A DNA stretch of 64,000 bases, taken from an uncultured Pelagibacteraceae bacterium (lineage in GTDB: Bacteria > Pseudomonadota > Alphaproteobacteria > Pelagibacterales > Pelagibacteraceae). Under the pieces are notes generated by a model, which saw only the letters and a program-made list of their open reading frames with translations, was not told where the DNA came from and did no database searches. The translations under genes were made by a program, and so were the position numbers. Below are positions 38,830 to 47,387 of the stretch, one piece after another; within the stretch, counting starts at the first letter, position 1, and each line of letters begins with the position of its first letter. The stretch spans positions 1 through 64,000 of the forward strand of contig CACHOJ010000001.1 in the NCBI GenBank assembly GCA_902581405.1, written 5' to 3'.

Positions 38830-39599
38830 AGAAATTTACTCATTTTATTTAGAGGTTTTAAATTTAAATTATTTTCTAATAAATTTTGTTTTACAAACAT
38901 TGCAGTTTCCAATGAGCTTATATTATCACCATGTATGCAGACAGAGTCAATTTCACAAGGTATTTGTTTACCACTGTGACAATTAAGGGTTTGGTTTTTA
39001 ACCATATTCAATACATGATTTTTAGCTTGAGTGGGATCTGTTATTAAAGCATGGTCTTTTGTTCTAGAAACTAGCGTTCCATCATCTTCATAATTTCTGT
39101 CGGCAAATATTTCACAGGCAATTTTCATATTAAGTTTTTTTGCTGCTATTTCCATTTTAGAACCAGTAGGCACTAAATAAATAATATCTTTATCAATTTG
39201 GTATATTGATTTAGCTAAAGTTGTTGCTAATTCTAAATCCTCACATGCCATATTATTCAACGCACCATGCGGTTTAATATGTGAAACCTTTTCTCCTTGT
39301 AGATTAGCTATATTCTGCAATATCTCATATTGATCAATAATAAGTTTATTTATGTCACTAGCTGAAAGGTTCATTCTTTTACGCCCAAAATTTTCAGGAT
39401 CATTAAATGATGGGTGTGCTCCAATGCTAACATTATTTTCTTTAGAAATTTTCACCACTTCTTGCATTGTCTGCTCATCACCTGCGTGATATCCGCATGC
39501 CACATTAGCAGAATTTACAATTTTTAGTAACTCAGGATCATTTTCATTTGAATGATGCTTTGATTTTTCACCTAAATCGCAATTTAAATTAATTTCCAT
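38826..39599 (-). CDS. pxpA: 5-oxoprolinase subunit A (LamB/YcsF family)
   Basis: Subunit of the ATP-dependent 5-oxoprolinase PxpABC, which opens 5-oxo-L-proline to glutamate. The ATG at 39599 gives the canonical start MEINLNCDLGE; the frame extends to 39623 without conserved residues. ANVACGYHAGDEQTM (about 34-48), GAHPSFNDPENFGR and IKPHGALNN (about 111-119) are diagnostic. Unlike most bacteria, where pxpB, pxpC and pxpA form one operon, here pxpA is divergent from pxpB-pxpC across a spacer of under 30 bases. Confidence 0.93.
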   Translation of the reverse strand: MEINLNCDLGEKSKHHSNENDPELLKIVNSANVACGYHAGDEQTMQEVVKISKENNVSIGAHPSFNDPENFGRKRMNLSASDINKLIIDQYEILQNIANLQGEKVSHIKPHGALNNMACEDLELATTLAKSIYQIDKDIIYLVPTGSKMEIAAKKLNMKIACEIFADRNYEDDGTLVSRTKDHALITDPTQAKNHVLNMVKNQTLNCHSGKQIPCEIDSVCIHGDNISSLETAMFVKQNLLENNLNLKPLNKMSKFL

Positions 39600-39626
39600 A
39601 ATTAATGGCTTAAAGTATAACATGGC

Positions 39627-40301
39627 ATGATAAAAAATATATCAAATCTTGGTGACGCAGCTTTATACTGTGACTTTGGAAATGATGTAAACAGGGAAAT
39701 AAATTTAAATGTAATTCAATTTTTTAAAAATATAAAGAAAAGCAATATTCCTGGTATTACAAATATTACACCAAGTTATAATAAATTGATAATTAGTTTT
39801 GACCTAAGCATTACTAGCTTTGATAAAATTAAAACAGAAGTTGAACAATTAAATTTCAAAAATGAAATAGTGAATTTAGGTAATCTTATTAAAATACCTG
39901 TCTGCTGTGATAACGATTTTGCTCTTGATATAAAAAGATTAGAAAAATTGTTAAATCTTGAAAAAGAGGAAATTTATAAAAAATTTTTTTCTAAAAAATA
40001 TTATTGTTATATGACAGGATTTATTGCCGGTATGCCATTTTTGGGAGATTTGGATGATTCATTATATGCTAGACGTCTAGATACACCAAGGGTTAAAGTA
40101 CCAAAAAACTCTATAGGATTAACAGAACAATTTTGTAATATTTATACATTTGAAAGTCCTGGTGGATGGAACATAATTGGAAAAACCCCTTTAGATATAT
40201 TCGACAATAAAAATAACACTTCACCAAACTTAATTAATCCAGGTGATACGATATCATTTTTTCAAATATCAAAATCAGAATTCGAGAAAAAATATGACTG
40301 A
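39627..40301 (+). CDS. pxpB: 5-oxoprolinase subunit B
   Basis: A 224-residue PxpB/KipI-type carboxyltransferase-like subunit with cyclophilin-like fold. Signature segments are PGITNITPSYNKLIISFD (about 35-52), the conserved GFIAGMPFLGDLDD (about 130-143) and FESPGGWNIIGKTPLDIFD (about 173-191). It acts with PxpC and PxpA on 5-oxoproline. It shares a short divergent promoter region with pxpA and overlaps pxpC by eight bases. Confidence 0.9.
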   Translation: MIKNISNLGDAALYCDFGNDVNREINLNVIQFFKNIKKSNIPGITNITPSYNKLIISFDLSITSFDKIKTEVEQLNFKNEIVNLGNLIKIPVCCDNDFALDIKRLEKLLNLEKEEIYKKFFSKKYYCYMTGFIAGMPFLGDLDDSLYARRLDTPRVKVPKNSIGLTEQFCNIYTFESPGGWNIIGKTPLDIFDNKNNTSPNLINPGDTISFFQISKSEFEKKYD

Positions 40302-41241
40302 AAATTATTTTGAGGTTTTGAGACCTGGCATAAATTCAACTTTCCAAGATAATGGTAGAAAAAATTTCTATCATATAGGAATACCTTTTAGTGGTGCGAT
40401 GGATAATAGAAATTTTGTTATTGCTAACGCTATTTCAAATAATAAAAAAAATAGTCCTGTTATAGAATTTGCACTACAAGGGCCAAAATTGAGATACAAA
40501 GGTGATAAAGTTTATTTTAATGTCACTGGTGATGTAAACTTTCAAATATTAAGAAAAAATAAAATAGAAGAAGGAGTTTGTTATCAAAATCTTGTTTTAG
40601 AAAATAATGATTGTTTAGATCTTATATCCACTAATAGATCTGTTTATGGTTATTTATCTATAAATGCATCATTTAAAATAGATTTTTATCTTGATAGTTG
40701 CTCAGTAAATACAAAAGCAGAAATTGGTGCTAACAATGGGAAAATATTACAAAAAAATCAAATAATTAAAATAGAAAATATTACAAAAAAATATTCTTCA
40801 AATAAATTAGATTACATAGTTTCAAAAATTGAAAATATTAGAGTAATAAAAGGACCACACTTTGATTATTTTTCCGAAACCGCAAAAGAATTATTTTTTA
40901 AAGAAAAATTTAGAATAACAAAATTGACTGATAGAATGGGAATTAGATTAGACGGTCCAAAAATTGAAAATATAAAATATACAAACATCAAATCTGAGGG
41001 ATTAGTTAAAGGAACGATTCAAATAACAGCTGATGGTGACCCAATTGTTATGCTTTCGGATCATGGAACTATTGGTGGTTATCCTAAAATTGGAGTTGTT
41101 ATAAGTGCTGATTACGATAAGCTAGTCCAAATACCACCCGGAAGTAAAATAAAATTTAAAGAAATCAATTTAAAAGACGCTGAAACTATTTACAAACTTT
41201 ATGAAATGGAAACCCGAAATTTAATATCTAAAATTAAATGA
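40294..41241 (+). CDS. pxpC: 5-oxoprolinase subunit C
   Basis: A 315-residue PxpC/KipA-type subunit. The ATG at 40294, overlapping the pxpB stop, is preferred over the upstream in-frame codon at 40243 because it gives the typical EVLRPGINSTFQDNGR N-terminus. GAMDNRNFVIAN, VIEFALQGP, LTDRMGIRLDGP and LSDHGTIGGYPKIGVV are the family segments. With PxpA and PxpB it completes the 5-oxoprolinase. It overlaps the following transporter by four bases, tying that transporter to this operon. Confidence 0.92.
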   Translation: MTENYFEVLRPGINSTFQDNGRKNFYHIGIPFSGAMDNRNFVIANAISNNKKNSPVIEFALQGPKLRYKGDKVYFNVTGDVNFQILRKNKIEEGVCYQNLVLENNDCLDLISTNRSVYGYLSINASFKIDFYLDSCSVNTKAEIGANNGKILQKNQIIKIENITKKYSSNKLDYIVSKIENIRVIKGPHFDYFSETAKELFFKEKFRITKLTDRMGIRLDGPKIENIKYTNIKSEGLVKGTIQITADGDPIVMLSDHGTIGGYPKIGVVISADYDKLVQIPPGSKIKFKEINLKDAETIYKLYEMETRNLISKIK

Positions 41242-42116
41242 ATTTAATTTCAAAATTACCAGGACCATTATTAATTTTTCTTGGTGCATTTTGTCTTAGT
41301 TTTGGAGGTTTAATTGTAAAATCGTTTGAAGGATCAACTTTATGGCAAATACTATTCTGGAGACAAGTTTTTTTTATAATAACTGTAACTATATTTTTAT
41401 TTTTTAATTATAAAAAGAATGTATTTAGCAAAATTTATTTATCAGGAATTCCAGGATTAATTGGAGGTATTATTCTTGGTATTGGTTTTAGTAGTTATGT
41501 TTTTGCCATGTATAATACTACAGTTGCCAATACTAATTTTATTATCCAGACGCAGACAATTTTTTTAGCAATTTTTGGTTATTTTTTTTTAAAAGAGAAA
41601 ATTTCAAAAATTACACTAGCGTCAATTATTTTAGCAATATCAGGTTTAATACTTATGCTTGGAAATACCCTTTCAAGTGGTCAAATGTCAGGAAACATTG
41701 TTGCTTTTGTAATGCCTATTACATTTGCAATTTTAATTTTAATTGTAAGAAAGTATCCGACTGTGGATATGGTACCTCTTCAACTAGTAGCAGGTATAGT
41801 TGCTATGATTATTGGTTTCTTAGCGTCAACTAAAATTTCTGTATCTATGTACGATATATTTTTAGCATTTTTATCAGGTACATTTCAAATAGGGCTTGGT
41901 TTTATATTTATAACAATTGGAGCTAAAAAAACATTATCTGCAATGGTTGGTATAATTATGCTAACAGAGGCAATTTTAGGTCCTATGTGGGCATGGCTTT
42001 TTGTAAATGAAAATCCATCATTTCACGTATTAATTGGTGGCGGGATAATAATATTTGCAGTTTTTCTACAATTTGTCTCATCATTTAAAGGTGAAAATAA
42101 ATATAATCCTCAATAA
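41238..42116 (+). CDS. EamA/DMT-family transporter
   Basis: A 292-residue protein with ten predicted helices in two EamA repeats; conserved features are a FLKEKIS-type loop after helix 4 (about 118-124) and LTEAILGPMWAWLF (about 236-249). It probably moves a small metabolite across the inner membrane. It is coupled to pxpC by a four-base overlap and to the next flavoprotein by one base, so it lies at the junction of two functional groups. Substrate unknown. Confidence 0.85.
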   Translation: MNLISKLPGPLLIFLGAFCLSFGGLIVKSFEGSTLWQILFWRQVFFIITVTIFLFFNYKKNVFSKIYLSGIPGLIGGIILGIGFSSYVFAMYNTTVANTNFIIQTQTIFLAIFGYFFLKEKISKITLASIILAISGLILMLGNTLSSGQMSGNIVAFVMPITFAILILIVRKYPTVDMVPLQLVAGIVAMIIGFLASTKISVSMYDIFLAFLSGTFQIGLGFIFITIGAKKTLSAMVGIIMLTEAILGPMWAWLFVNENPSFHVLIGGGIIIFAVFLQFVSSFKGENKYNPQ

Positions 42117-43354
42117 TGAAATTAGCAATTATAGGGTCTGGTATTTCAGGTCTAAGTGCAGCATATTATCTTTCGAAAAATCATAAAGTTGATCTTTTTG
42201 AAAAAGAAGATCACTTTGGTGGACATTCCCATACAATAGATATCAAAATTCGAGATAATATAATACCTGTAGATATAGGCTTCATTGTATTCAATAAAAA
42301 AACATATCCAAATTTAATAAATTTTTTTGAAGAAAATAACATAGCTATAGAAAAAAGTAATATGTCATTTTCAGTTTCTGTTAGAGACTCAGAAATTGAA
42401 TATTGTGGAAAAGGAATATCAGGAATTTTTAGCAATAAATTAAATCTATTAAATATAAAATTTTTAAAAATGTTTTTTACAATAATTGATTTTTACAAAA
42501 AGAGTGAAAACAAAAATTTAATTACCGAGAATATTACTTTAGGAAAATATTTAGAAAAATTAAATGTTTCAGACTATTTCATAAAATTTCATATTATTCC
42601 AATGGTTTCAGCAATATGGTCAATGCCTCCTTATGAAGCAAAGCAAATGCCTTTAAGTTTTTTTTTAAAATTTTTCCAAAACCATGGTCTTTTTAAATTA
42701 AAAAATAGACCTCAATGGTTTACAGTTTCAAACAGAAGCAGAACATATGTAGATAAAATACTGAGCAATATAAGTGGCGAATACTATAAAAATTATAACA
42801 TAAATAAAATTAAAAGAATTCAATCTGGAGTCCAGGTTTATTATGGTGATAAAAATGAGTATTTTACTTATGACAAAGTTGTACTAGCTACACATGCTGA
42901 TCAAGCTCTTTCAATGATTGAAGCTCCAGATGAAAATGAAAAAAAGATTTTGAGTAATTTTAAATATAAAACAAATGAGGCGGTTATTCATGAAGATATT
43001 AATTACATGCCAAAAAATAATAAAGCTTGGTGTTCTTGGAATTCATCAATAAAGGCTGAAAACAGCGAGCAAAATTCCATTACTTATTGGTTAAATTTAT
43101 TGCAGAATCTGAATATTTCTAAAAATATATTTTTAACATTGAATCCTTATTTGAAAATACCTGAAGAAAAAATAATTAGAAGGGTACAATTTACACATCC
43201 TTATTTTGATCAAAAAGCAATTAATAGTCAAAAGGATCTACATTTAATTCAAAATAAAAATAATATTTTATTTTGTGGAAGTTATTTTGGTTATGGTTTT
43301 CATGAAGATGGTATAAAATCATCATTAGATATGATGAATTATATTAATGTTTAA
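42116..43354 (+). CDS. FAD-dependent amine-oxidase-like oxidoreductase (COG2907)
   Basis: A 412-residue flavoprotein. The N-terminal dinucleotide fold GSGISGLSAAYYLS (about 7-20) is followed by FEKEDHFGGHSHTI (about 28-41), which is diagnostic of the COG2907 group. ATHADQALSMI comes midway and a C-terminal FAD contact, GSYFGYGFHEDGIKSS, follows. It is the first of four coupled genes (flavoprotein, DUF1365, CFA-like methyltransferase, DUF3833). In Rhodobacter, related clusters belong to the singlet-oxygen response and to furan-fatty-acid synthesis; a lipid desaturase or oxidase role is therefore plausible. Confidence 0.85.
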   Translation: MKLAIIGSGISGLSAAYYLSKNHKVDLFEKEDHFGGHSHTIDIKIRDNIIPVDIGFIVFNKKTYPNLINFFEENNIAIEKSNMSFSVSVRDSEIEYCGKGISGIFSNKLNLLNIKFLKMFFTIIDFYKKSENKNLITENITLGKYLEKLNVSDYFIKFHIIPMVSAIWSMPPYEAKQMPLSFFLKFFQNHGLFKLKNRPQWFTVSNRSRTYVDKILSNISGEYYKNYNINKIKRIQSGVQVYYGDKNEYFTYDKVVLATHADQALSMIEAPDENEKKILSNFKYKTNEAVIHEDINYMPKNNKAWCSWNSSIKAENSEQNSITYWLNLLQNLNISKNIFLTLNPYLKIPEEKIIRRVQFTHPYFDQKAINSQKDLHLIQNKNNILFCGSYFGYGFHEDGIKSSLDMMNYINV

Positions 43355-44123
43355 AAACTCAAAAATTTATACTGGGAAAGTAATTCATAGAAGATTTAAA
43401 CCTAAAAATCACTATTTTAAATATAGTGTTTTTTCATTGTTGATTGACCTTGATGATTTAGAGGAAATTAATAAGAATATTACTATATTTTCTTATAATA
43501 AATTTAATATTATAAGTTTTTTTGACAAAGATCACGGTAATCGAGATGGAACATCTTTAAAAAATTGGGTTAAACATAATTTAAAAAATATTGGCATTGA
43601 TGAAACAGAAGTAAAAGTTAAAATATTGTGTTATCCAAGAATTTTTGGGTATGTATTTAATCCTTTAAGTGTTTTTTTTATATATAATAAAGATAACAAA
43701 ATAATTTCAATTTTCTATGAAGTTAAAAATACTTTTGGTGAACAGCATACTTATATTTTTAAAACTCATGATACAGAGACTATAAAAAATAGTTGTACAA
43801 AAAAATTTCATGTATCGCCTTTTATAGAAATGGAGTGTATTTATAAATTTAGAGTAAACAAACCTTCTGATAAAATATCAGTTATAATAGACCAATCTGA
43901 TAAAGAGGGAAAATTATTATTTGCATCACAAGACGGTATTGCAAAAGATTTAAGTAATAAAAATTTGTTCTTTTCTTATATTTTTCACCCATTAATGACA
44001 TTCAAAGTTATTGTCGCAATCCATTATGAAGCATTTAAATTATGGTTAAAAGGAATAAAGTTTATAAAGAAAAAGTTAAGAATTAAAAATAATATTTCAG
44101 AAGAAATAAATGAATTTGAATAA
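43347..44123 (+). CDS. DUF1365 family protein
   Basis: A 258-residue DUF1365 (COG3496) protein. Diagnostic segments are the N-terminal IYTGKVIHRRFKPKNHYFKY (about 6-25), CYPRIFGYVFNPLSVFFIY (about 96-114), YEVKNTFGEQHTYIF (about 124-138) and FHVSPFIEM (about 155-163). Function is not established, but the gene nearly always sits between the COG2907 flavoprotein and a CFA-like methyltransferase, as here. It overlaps its neighbours by 8 and 14 bases. Confidence 0.88.
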   Translation: MFKNSKIYTGKVIHRRFKPKNHYFKYSVFSLLIDLDDLEEINKNITIFSYNKFNIISFFDKDHGNRDGTSLKNWVKHNLKNIGIDETEVKVKILCYPRIFGYVFNPLSVFFIYNKDNKIISIFYEVKNTFGEQHTYIFKTHDTETIKNSCTKKFHVSPFIEMECIYKFRVNKPSDKISVIIDQSDKEGKLLFASQDGIAKDLSNKNLFFSYIFHPLMTFKVIVAIHYEAFKLWLKGIKFIKKKLRIKNNISEEINEFE

Positions 44124-45282
44124 ATTGTCAGACAAGATTGTTTTTAGCTCACTCAAATATATAAAACATGGTTCGTTAAAGATAATCAATCATGATGGAA
44201 AAGAATATAATTTTGGAAATAGTAATGAAAGATTACATGCTCATTTAAAAATCAATAAACCAGGAATTACTCTAAAAATAATCAAAAATGGTAGCATCGG
44301 TTTAGCAGAAGCGTATATGGATAACAGTTTTGAAACAAAAAATTTAACCAACTTAATAGAATTAGCTGCCAAAAATATAAAAATAATACATAAATTTTCT
44401 GGATCCTTTGATATTGCAATATTTAACAAAATCAAAAATTTGTTTATTAAAAATAATAAATCTAGAAGTAAAGAAAATATAAGAAAACATTACGATTTAG
44501 GAAATGAGTTCTTCTCCTTATGGCTTGATAAAACATTAACATATTCGAGTGCAATCTTTGAAGAAGGAAATGACTTAGAAAAAGCACAAATCAACAAATA
44601 TAAGAAACTTTCAAATTTAGTAAAGCCTAAGCCTGGTGACAAAATGCTAGAGATAGGATGTGGTTGGGGAGGCTTTGCGGAATACATTGGAAAAAATTAT
44701 GATGTAAAATTAGATTGTATTACTATTTCTAAAAAACAATATGAATTTTCCAAGGAAAGAATTCATAAAGTTGGTTTAAATGAGAAGATAAACATACAAA
44801 TGTTAGACTTTAGAGATATTAAAAATAAATATAATTCAATTGCATCAATAGAAATGATCGAGGCTGTCGGTCATAACTATTTAAAAAATTATTTTAATAC
44901 AATAAAGCATAATCTAGTAGATGGTGGAACAGCTGCCATACAAGCAATCACTATTGATGATAGCATTTACGAAAGGTATAAAAATAAGACTGATTTCATC
45001 CAAAAATATATTTTTCCTGGTGGTTTTTTGCCAAGCAAAAATGAGTTAGTTTCTTTATCAAATAAATCAGGACTTAAATTTGAGAAATGTAATTCTTACG
45101 GAGAACATTACTCAAATACCCTGAGAATTTGGAGAGATGAATTTTTCAACAAGTGGGATCAAATTTCATCCCAAGGTTTTGATAACAATTTCAAAAGAAT
45201 GTGGAACTTTTACTTGTCTTATTGCGAGGCTGGATTTAAATCCAAAAATATCGATTTAATACAATTTGCTCTTCAAAAGTAA
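44110..45282 (+). CDS. cyclopropane-fatty-acid-synthase-like SAM methyltransferase
   Basis: A 390-residue enzyme acting on unsaturated acyl chains of membrane phospholipids. An N-terminal lipid-binding domain leads to ENIRKHYDLGNEFFSLWLD (about 118-136), the SAM motif MLEIGCGWGGFAEY (about 180-193), and the CFA-type SIEMIEAVGHNYLKNYF (about 250-266) and FIQKYIFPGGFLPS (about 296-309). It could make cyclopropane, methylated or furan-precursor fatty acids; the neighbouring COG2907 flavoprotein favours a multi-step modification over plain cyclopropanation. Confidence 0.88.
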   Translation: MNLNKLSDKIVFSSLKYIKHGSLKIINHDGKEYNFGNSNERLHAHLKINKPGITLKIIKNGSIGLAEAYMDNSFETKNLTNLIELAAKNIKIIHKFSGSFDIAIFNKIKNLFIKNNKSRSKENIRKHYDLGNEFFSLWLDKTLTYSSAIFEEGNDLEKAQINKYKKLSNLVKPKPGDKMLEIGCGWGGFAEYIGKNYDVKLDCITISKKQYEFSKERIHKVGLNEKINIQMLDFRDIKNKYNSIASIEMIEAVGHNYLKNYFNTIKHNLVDGGTAAIQAITIDDSIYERYKNKTDFIQKYIFPGGFLPSKNELVSLSNKSGLKFEKCNSYGEHYSNTLRIWRDEFFNKWDQISSQGFDNNFKRMWNFYLSYCEAGFKSKNIDLIQFALQK

Positions 45283-45286
45283 CTTT

Positions 45287-45823
45287 ATGAAATTAAAATA
45301 TTTTTTATTGATAATAATCTCAGTATTTATTACAAACTGTTCATCTAATCAAGGTATGAAACCAGAAGATTTTAAAAACCAAAAACCAAGACTGATAATT
45401 GAAGAATATTTATCTGGAAATGTAAAAGCATGGGGTATTTTACAAAATAGGTCAGGTAAAGTTACTCGACAGTTTTCTGCAGATTTGAATGGAAAGTGGG
45501 ATGGAAAACAATTAATACTTGACGAAAAATTTGTTTGGAACGATGGAGAAATTCAAAATAGGCAATGGACAATCAATAAAATTGATGAACATAACTATGA
45601 AGGCACTGCTGGAGATGTAGTTGGAACTGCAAAAGGTTTTTCTTATGGTCCTGCATTTAAGTTTGAATATGTACTGTTAGTTCCTGTAAAAGGAAGAGAA
45701 ATGAAAATAACTTTTGATGATTGGATCTTTATGCAAGATGAAAGAGTAGCAATTAATAGAGCAAAAATGACAAAGTTTGGTATTAAAGTTGCAGAATTAA
45801 CTGTGATGTTTGTAAAAGATTAA
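45287..45823 (+). CDS. DUF3833 lipoprotein
   Basis: A 178-residue envelope protein. The ATG at 45287 gives a lipoprotein signal (hydrophobic run to TNCSSNQG, lipidated Cys near 18), preferable to the frame start at 45266. GNVKAWGILQNRSGKVTRQF, FVWNDGEIQNRQWTI and GTAKGFSYGPAF are DUF3833 hallmarks. A lipocalin-like beta barrel that carries or positions a lipid is likely. It closes the flavoprotein-DUF1365-CFA unit and converges on the SDR gene. Confidence 0.83.
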   Translation: MKLKYFLLIIISVFITNCSSNQGMKPEDFKNQKPRLIIEEYLSGNVKAWGILQNRSGKVTRQFSADLNGKWDGKQLILDEKFVWNDGEIQNRQWTINKIDEHNYEGTAGDVVGTAKGFSYGPAFKFEYVLLVPVKGREMKITFDDWIFMQDERVAINRAKMTKFGIKVAELTVMFVKD

Positions 45824-45825
45824 AT

Positions 45826-46581
45826 TTATTTTTTTTGAAGCTTCGTCATTTTTCTTATCAAATATAAGTAGATCCCATTTGGCAAAATCTTAAAAAATTT
45901 TAATATTAAAAATAAACTTCTAGGAAAAGCTATTTCAAATGAATTTTTATTTATTAAACCATCATAAATCTGTTCAGCCGCATATTGTGTGGTTTTTAAA
46001 AATGGCATTTTAAATGTGTTTTTATCCGTAAGTCTTGTTTTGATAAATCCAGGGCTGACTAGACATACGCGAACATCATATCTTTGAAAATCAAGATATA
46101 AACTTTCTGCTAAATTAATAAGAGCTGCTTTTGCAGGCCCATAGGCAGTTGAATTTGGCAATCCTCTGTATCCTGCAGTAGAAGATACAATAGATATAAC
46201 TCCTTGCCTTTTTTCTTTGTAATATTTTTCAACAGCTTTAATACAGTTTATGGTTCCAATATAATTCACATTTGTAACATCAATTATATTCTGAAGATCA
46301 AAATCCTTCTCTTTTTCAGGCTCATAAATTGCAGTAGAAAAAAAACAAATATCAACCTTGTTGTATTTCTCAACAATAGTTTTAAAAACTGAATGACATG
46401 CTTCATAATCAACAATATCTAATTTCAAATAATCAATATTTTCATTTTTATCTGAAATATCTTTTAAGACTTCCTCACGTCTTGATGATATAATTACCTG
46501 CCATCCTTTATTTGCAAACTTTAATGCAACTGCTTTTCCTATTCCACTGCTACCGCCAGTTATCCAAATTACTTTTTTCAT
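45826..46581 (-). CDS. short-chain dehydrogenase/reductase
   Basis: A 251-residue SDR with TGGSSGIGKAVALKFA at the N-terminus (about 7-22) for NAD(P) binding. The catalytic Ser and the YGPAK motif lie within GLPNSTAYGPAKAALINL (about 139-156). The C-terminal half has a hydrophobic stretch (LFLILKFFKILPNGIYLYLI), suggesting membrane association. SDR genes of this type commonly accompany the COG2907-DUF1365-CFA cluster. It is divergent from the small membrane protein at 46619. Confidence 0.88.
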   Translation of the reverse strand: MKKVIWITGGSSGIGKAVALKFANKGWQVIISSRREEVLKDISDKNENIDYLKLDIVDYEACHSVFKTIVEKYNKVDICFFSTAIYEPEKEKDFDLQNIIDVTNVNYIGTINCIKAVEKYYKEKRQGVISIVSSTAGYRGLPNSTAYGPAKAALINLAESLYLDFQRYDVRVCLVSPGFIKTRLTDKNTFKMPFLKTTQYAAEQIYDGLINKNSFEIAFPRSLFLILKFFKILPNGIYLYLIRKMTKLQKK

Positions 46582-46618
46582 CTATTTTCTTTGTTTTATC
46601 TCATAAATTTTTATCGAC

Positions 46619-46912
46619 ATGCGACAAGAATTGAATAGTATTAATTATATTGAGAACTATATCAACCATATGTTCAAAATTATAATCATATATGAGTTAA
46701 TTTTCGTCGCGTTTTGGAATATTCTTTATTATTCTAACTCTGGAGTAGAGAACTGGTTCCAAGAAAAAATTTTGACAGCCATCTTTGTGTTTCTATCTAC
46801 CATGGCTTTAGGACTAACTTTAATTTATGTGATTTATTATAGTTTAAAAATTACGGGGCTATCAAAAATTTTAAAATCACTTAAAGATCCTAGAAAAAGC
46901 AATACACAATAA
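46619..46912 (+). CDS. small two-helix membrane protein, unknown
   Basis: A 97-residue protein with two hydrophobic segments (about 18-38 and 52-76) and a basic C-terminal tail (KILKSLKDPRKS). It is the only plus-strand gene between the minus-strand SDR and the DUF2256-DUF393-photolyase operon. It starts 37 bases from the SDR start and ends next to the DUF2256 stop. I recognise no family. Confidence 0.55.
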   Translation: MRQELNSINYIENYINHMFKIIIIYELIFVAFWNILYYSNSGVENWFQEKILTAIFVFLSTMALGLTLIYVIYYSLKITGLSKILKSLKDPRKSNTQ

Positions 46913-47041
46913 TTAATTACTAGAGGCGCATCTCTTAGAGCAATACTTAACTTTTTCCCAATTAAGTTTCCATTTTTTTCTCCAAGAAAAAGGCTTGTTA
47001 CAAACTTTGCATACCTTAGTTGGTAGGTTTTGTTTTTTCAT
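46913..47041 (-). CDS. DUF2256 zinc-ribbon-like small protein
   Basis: A 42-residue gene on the minus strand. The product reads [16 protein letters not shown] (residues 9-24), then [11 protein letters not shown] (28-38), which is the DUF2256 pattern: two CxxC-type zinc pairs around an FxWRKKW core. DUF2256 genes are frequently next to DPRP-type photolyase genes, exactly as here. It overlaps the DUF393 gene by 26 bases in another frame. Function is unknown; a zinc-binding partner or regulator of the photolyase or light-response cluster is possible. Confidence 0.85.
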   Translation of the reverse strand: MKKQNLPTKVCKVCNKPFSWRKKWKLNWEKVKYCSKRCASSN

Positions 47042-47387
47042 TTAATTGTTTTCTGTTTTTTAAAAATAAGAAAAATGCAGCAATTTCATATATATAATGA
47101 AAAATAATAAATAAGGGTTTTATTGAAAAAATTTTAGATAGGATTTTATATTTTGGTATTTTTGACCAAATTATAATAAATGCTTTAGCACCTCCAATAA
47201 CTTCACCATCATTTAATACATGCAACCTTCTGAGCAACTCTTTTTGTGACTTAGATGTTATTTTTATAGCCTCATCATTATTTGTAATATCTATCCACTC
47301 CAAATCACTATTTGCAATTTTTTTATAATGATTTATTTCCATTCTACAAATATTGCAAGAATCGTTAAAATAAACTTTAATTCCCAT
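47016..47387 (-). CDS. DUF393 (DCC family) thiol-disulfide protein
   Basis: A 123-residue protein with the DCC signature [17 protein letters not shown] (about 6-22), a D-x-x-C-x-x-C active site on a thioredoxin-like fold. A typical [13 protein letters not shown] segment and a C-terminal hydrophobic helix (about 88-108) that could anchor it to the membrane follow. It overlaps the photolyase stop by eleven bases and the DUF2256 gene by 26, so the three form one operon. Confidence 0.85.
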   Translation of the reverse strand: MGIKVYFNDSCNICRMEINHYKKIANSDLEWIDITNNDEAIKITSKSQKELLRRLHVLNDGEVIGGAKAFIIIWSKIPKYKILSKIFSIKPLFIIFHYIYEIAAFFLFLKNRKQLNEKTKPTN

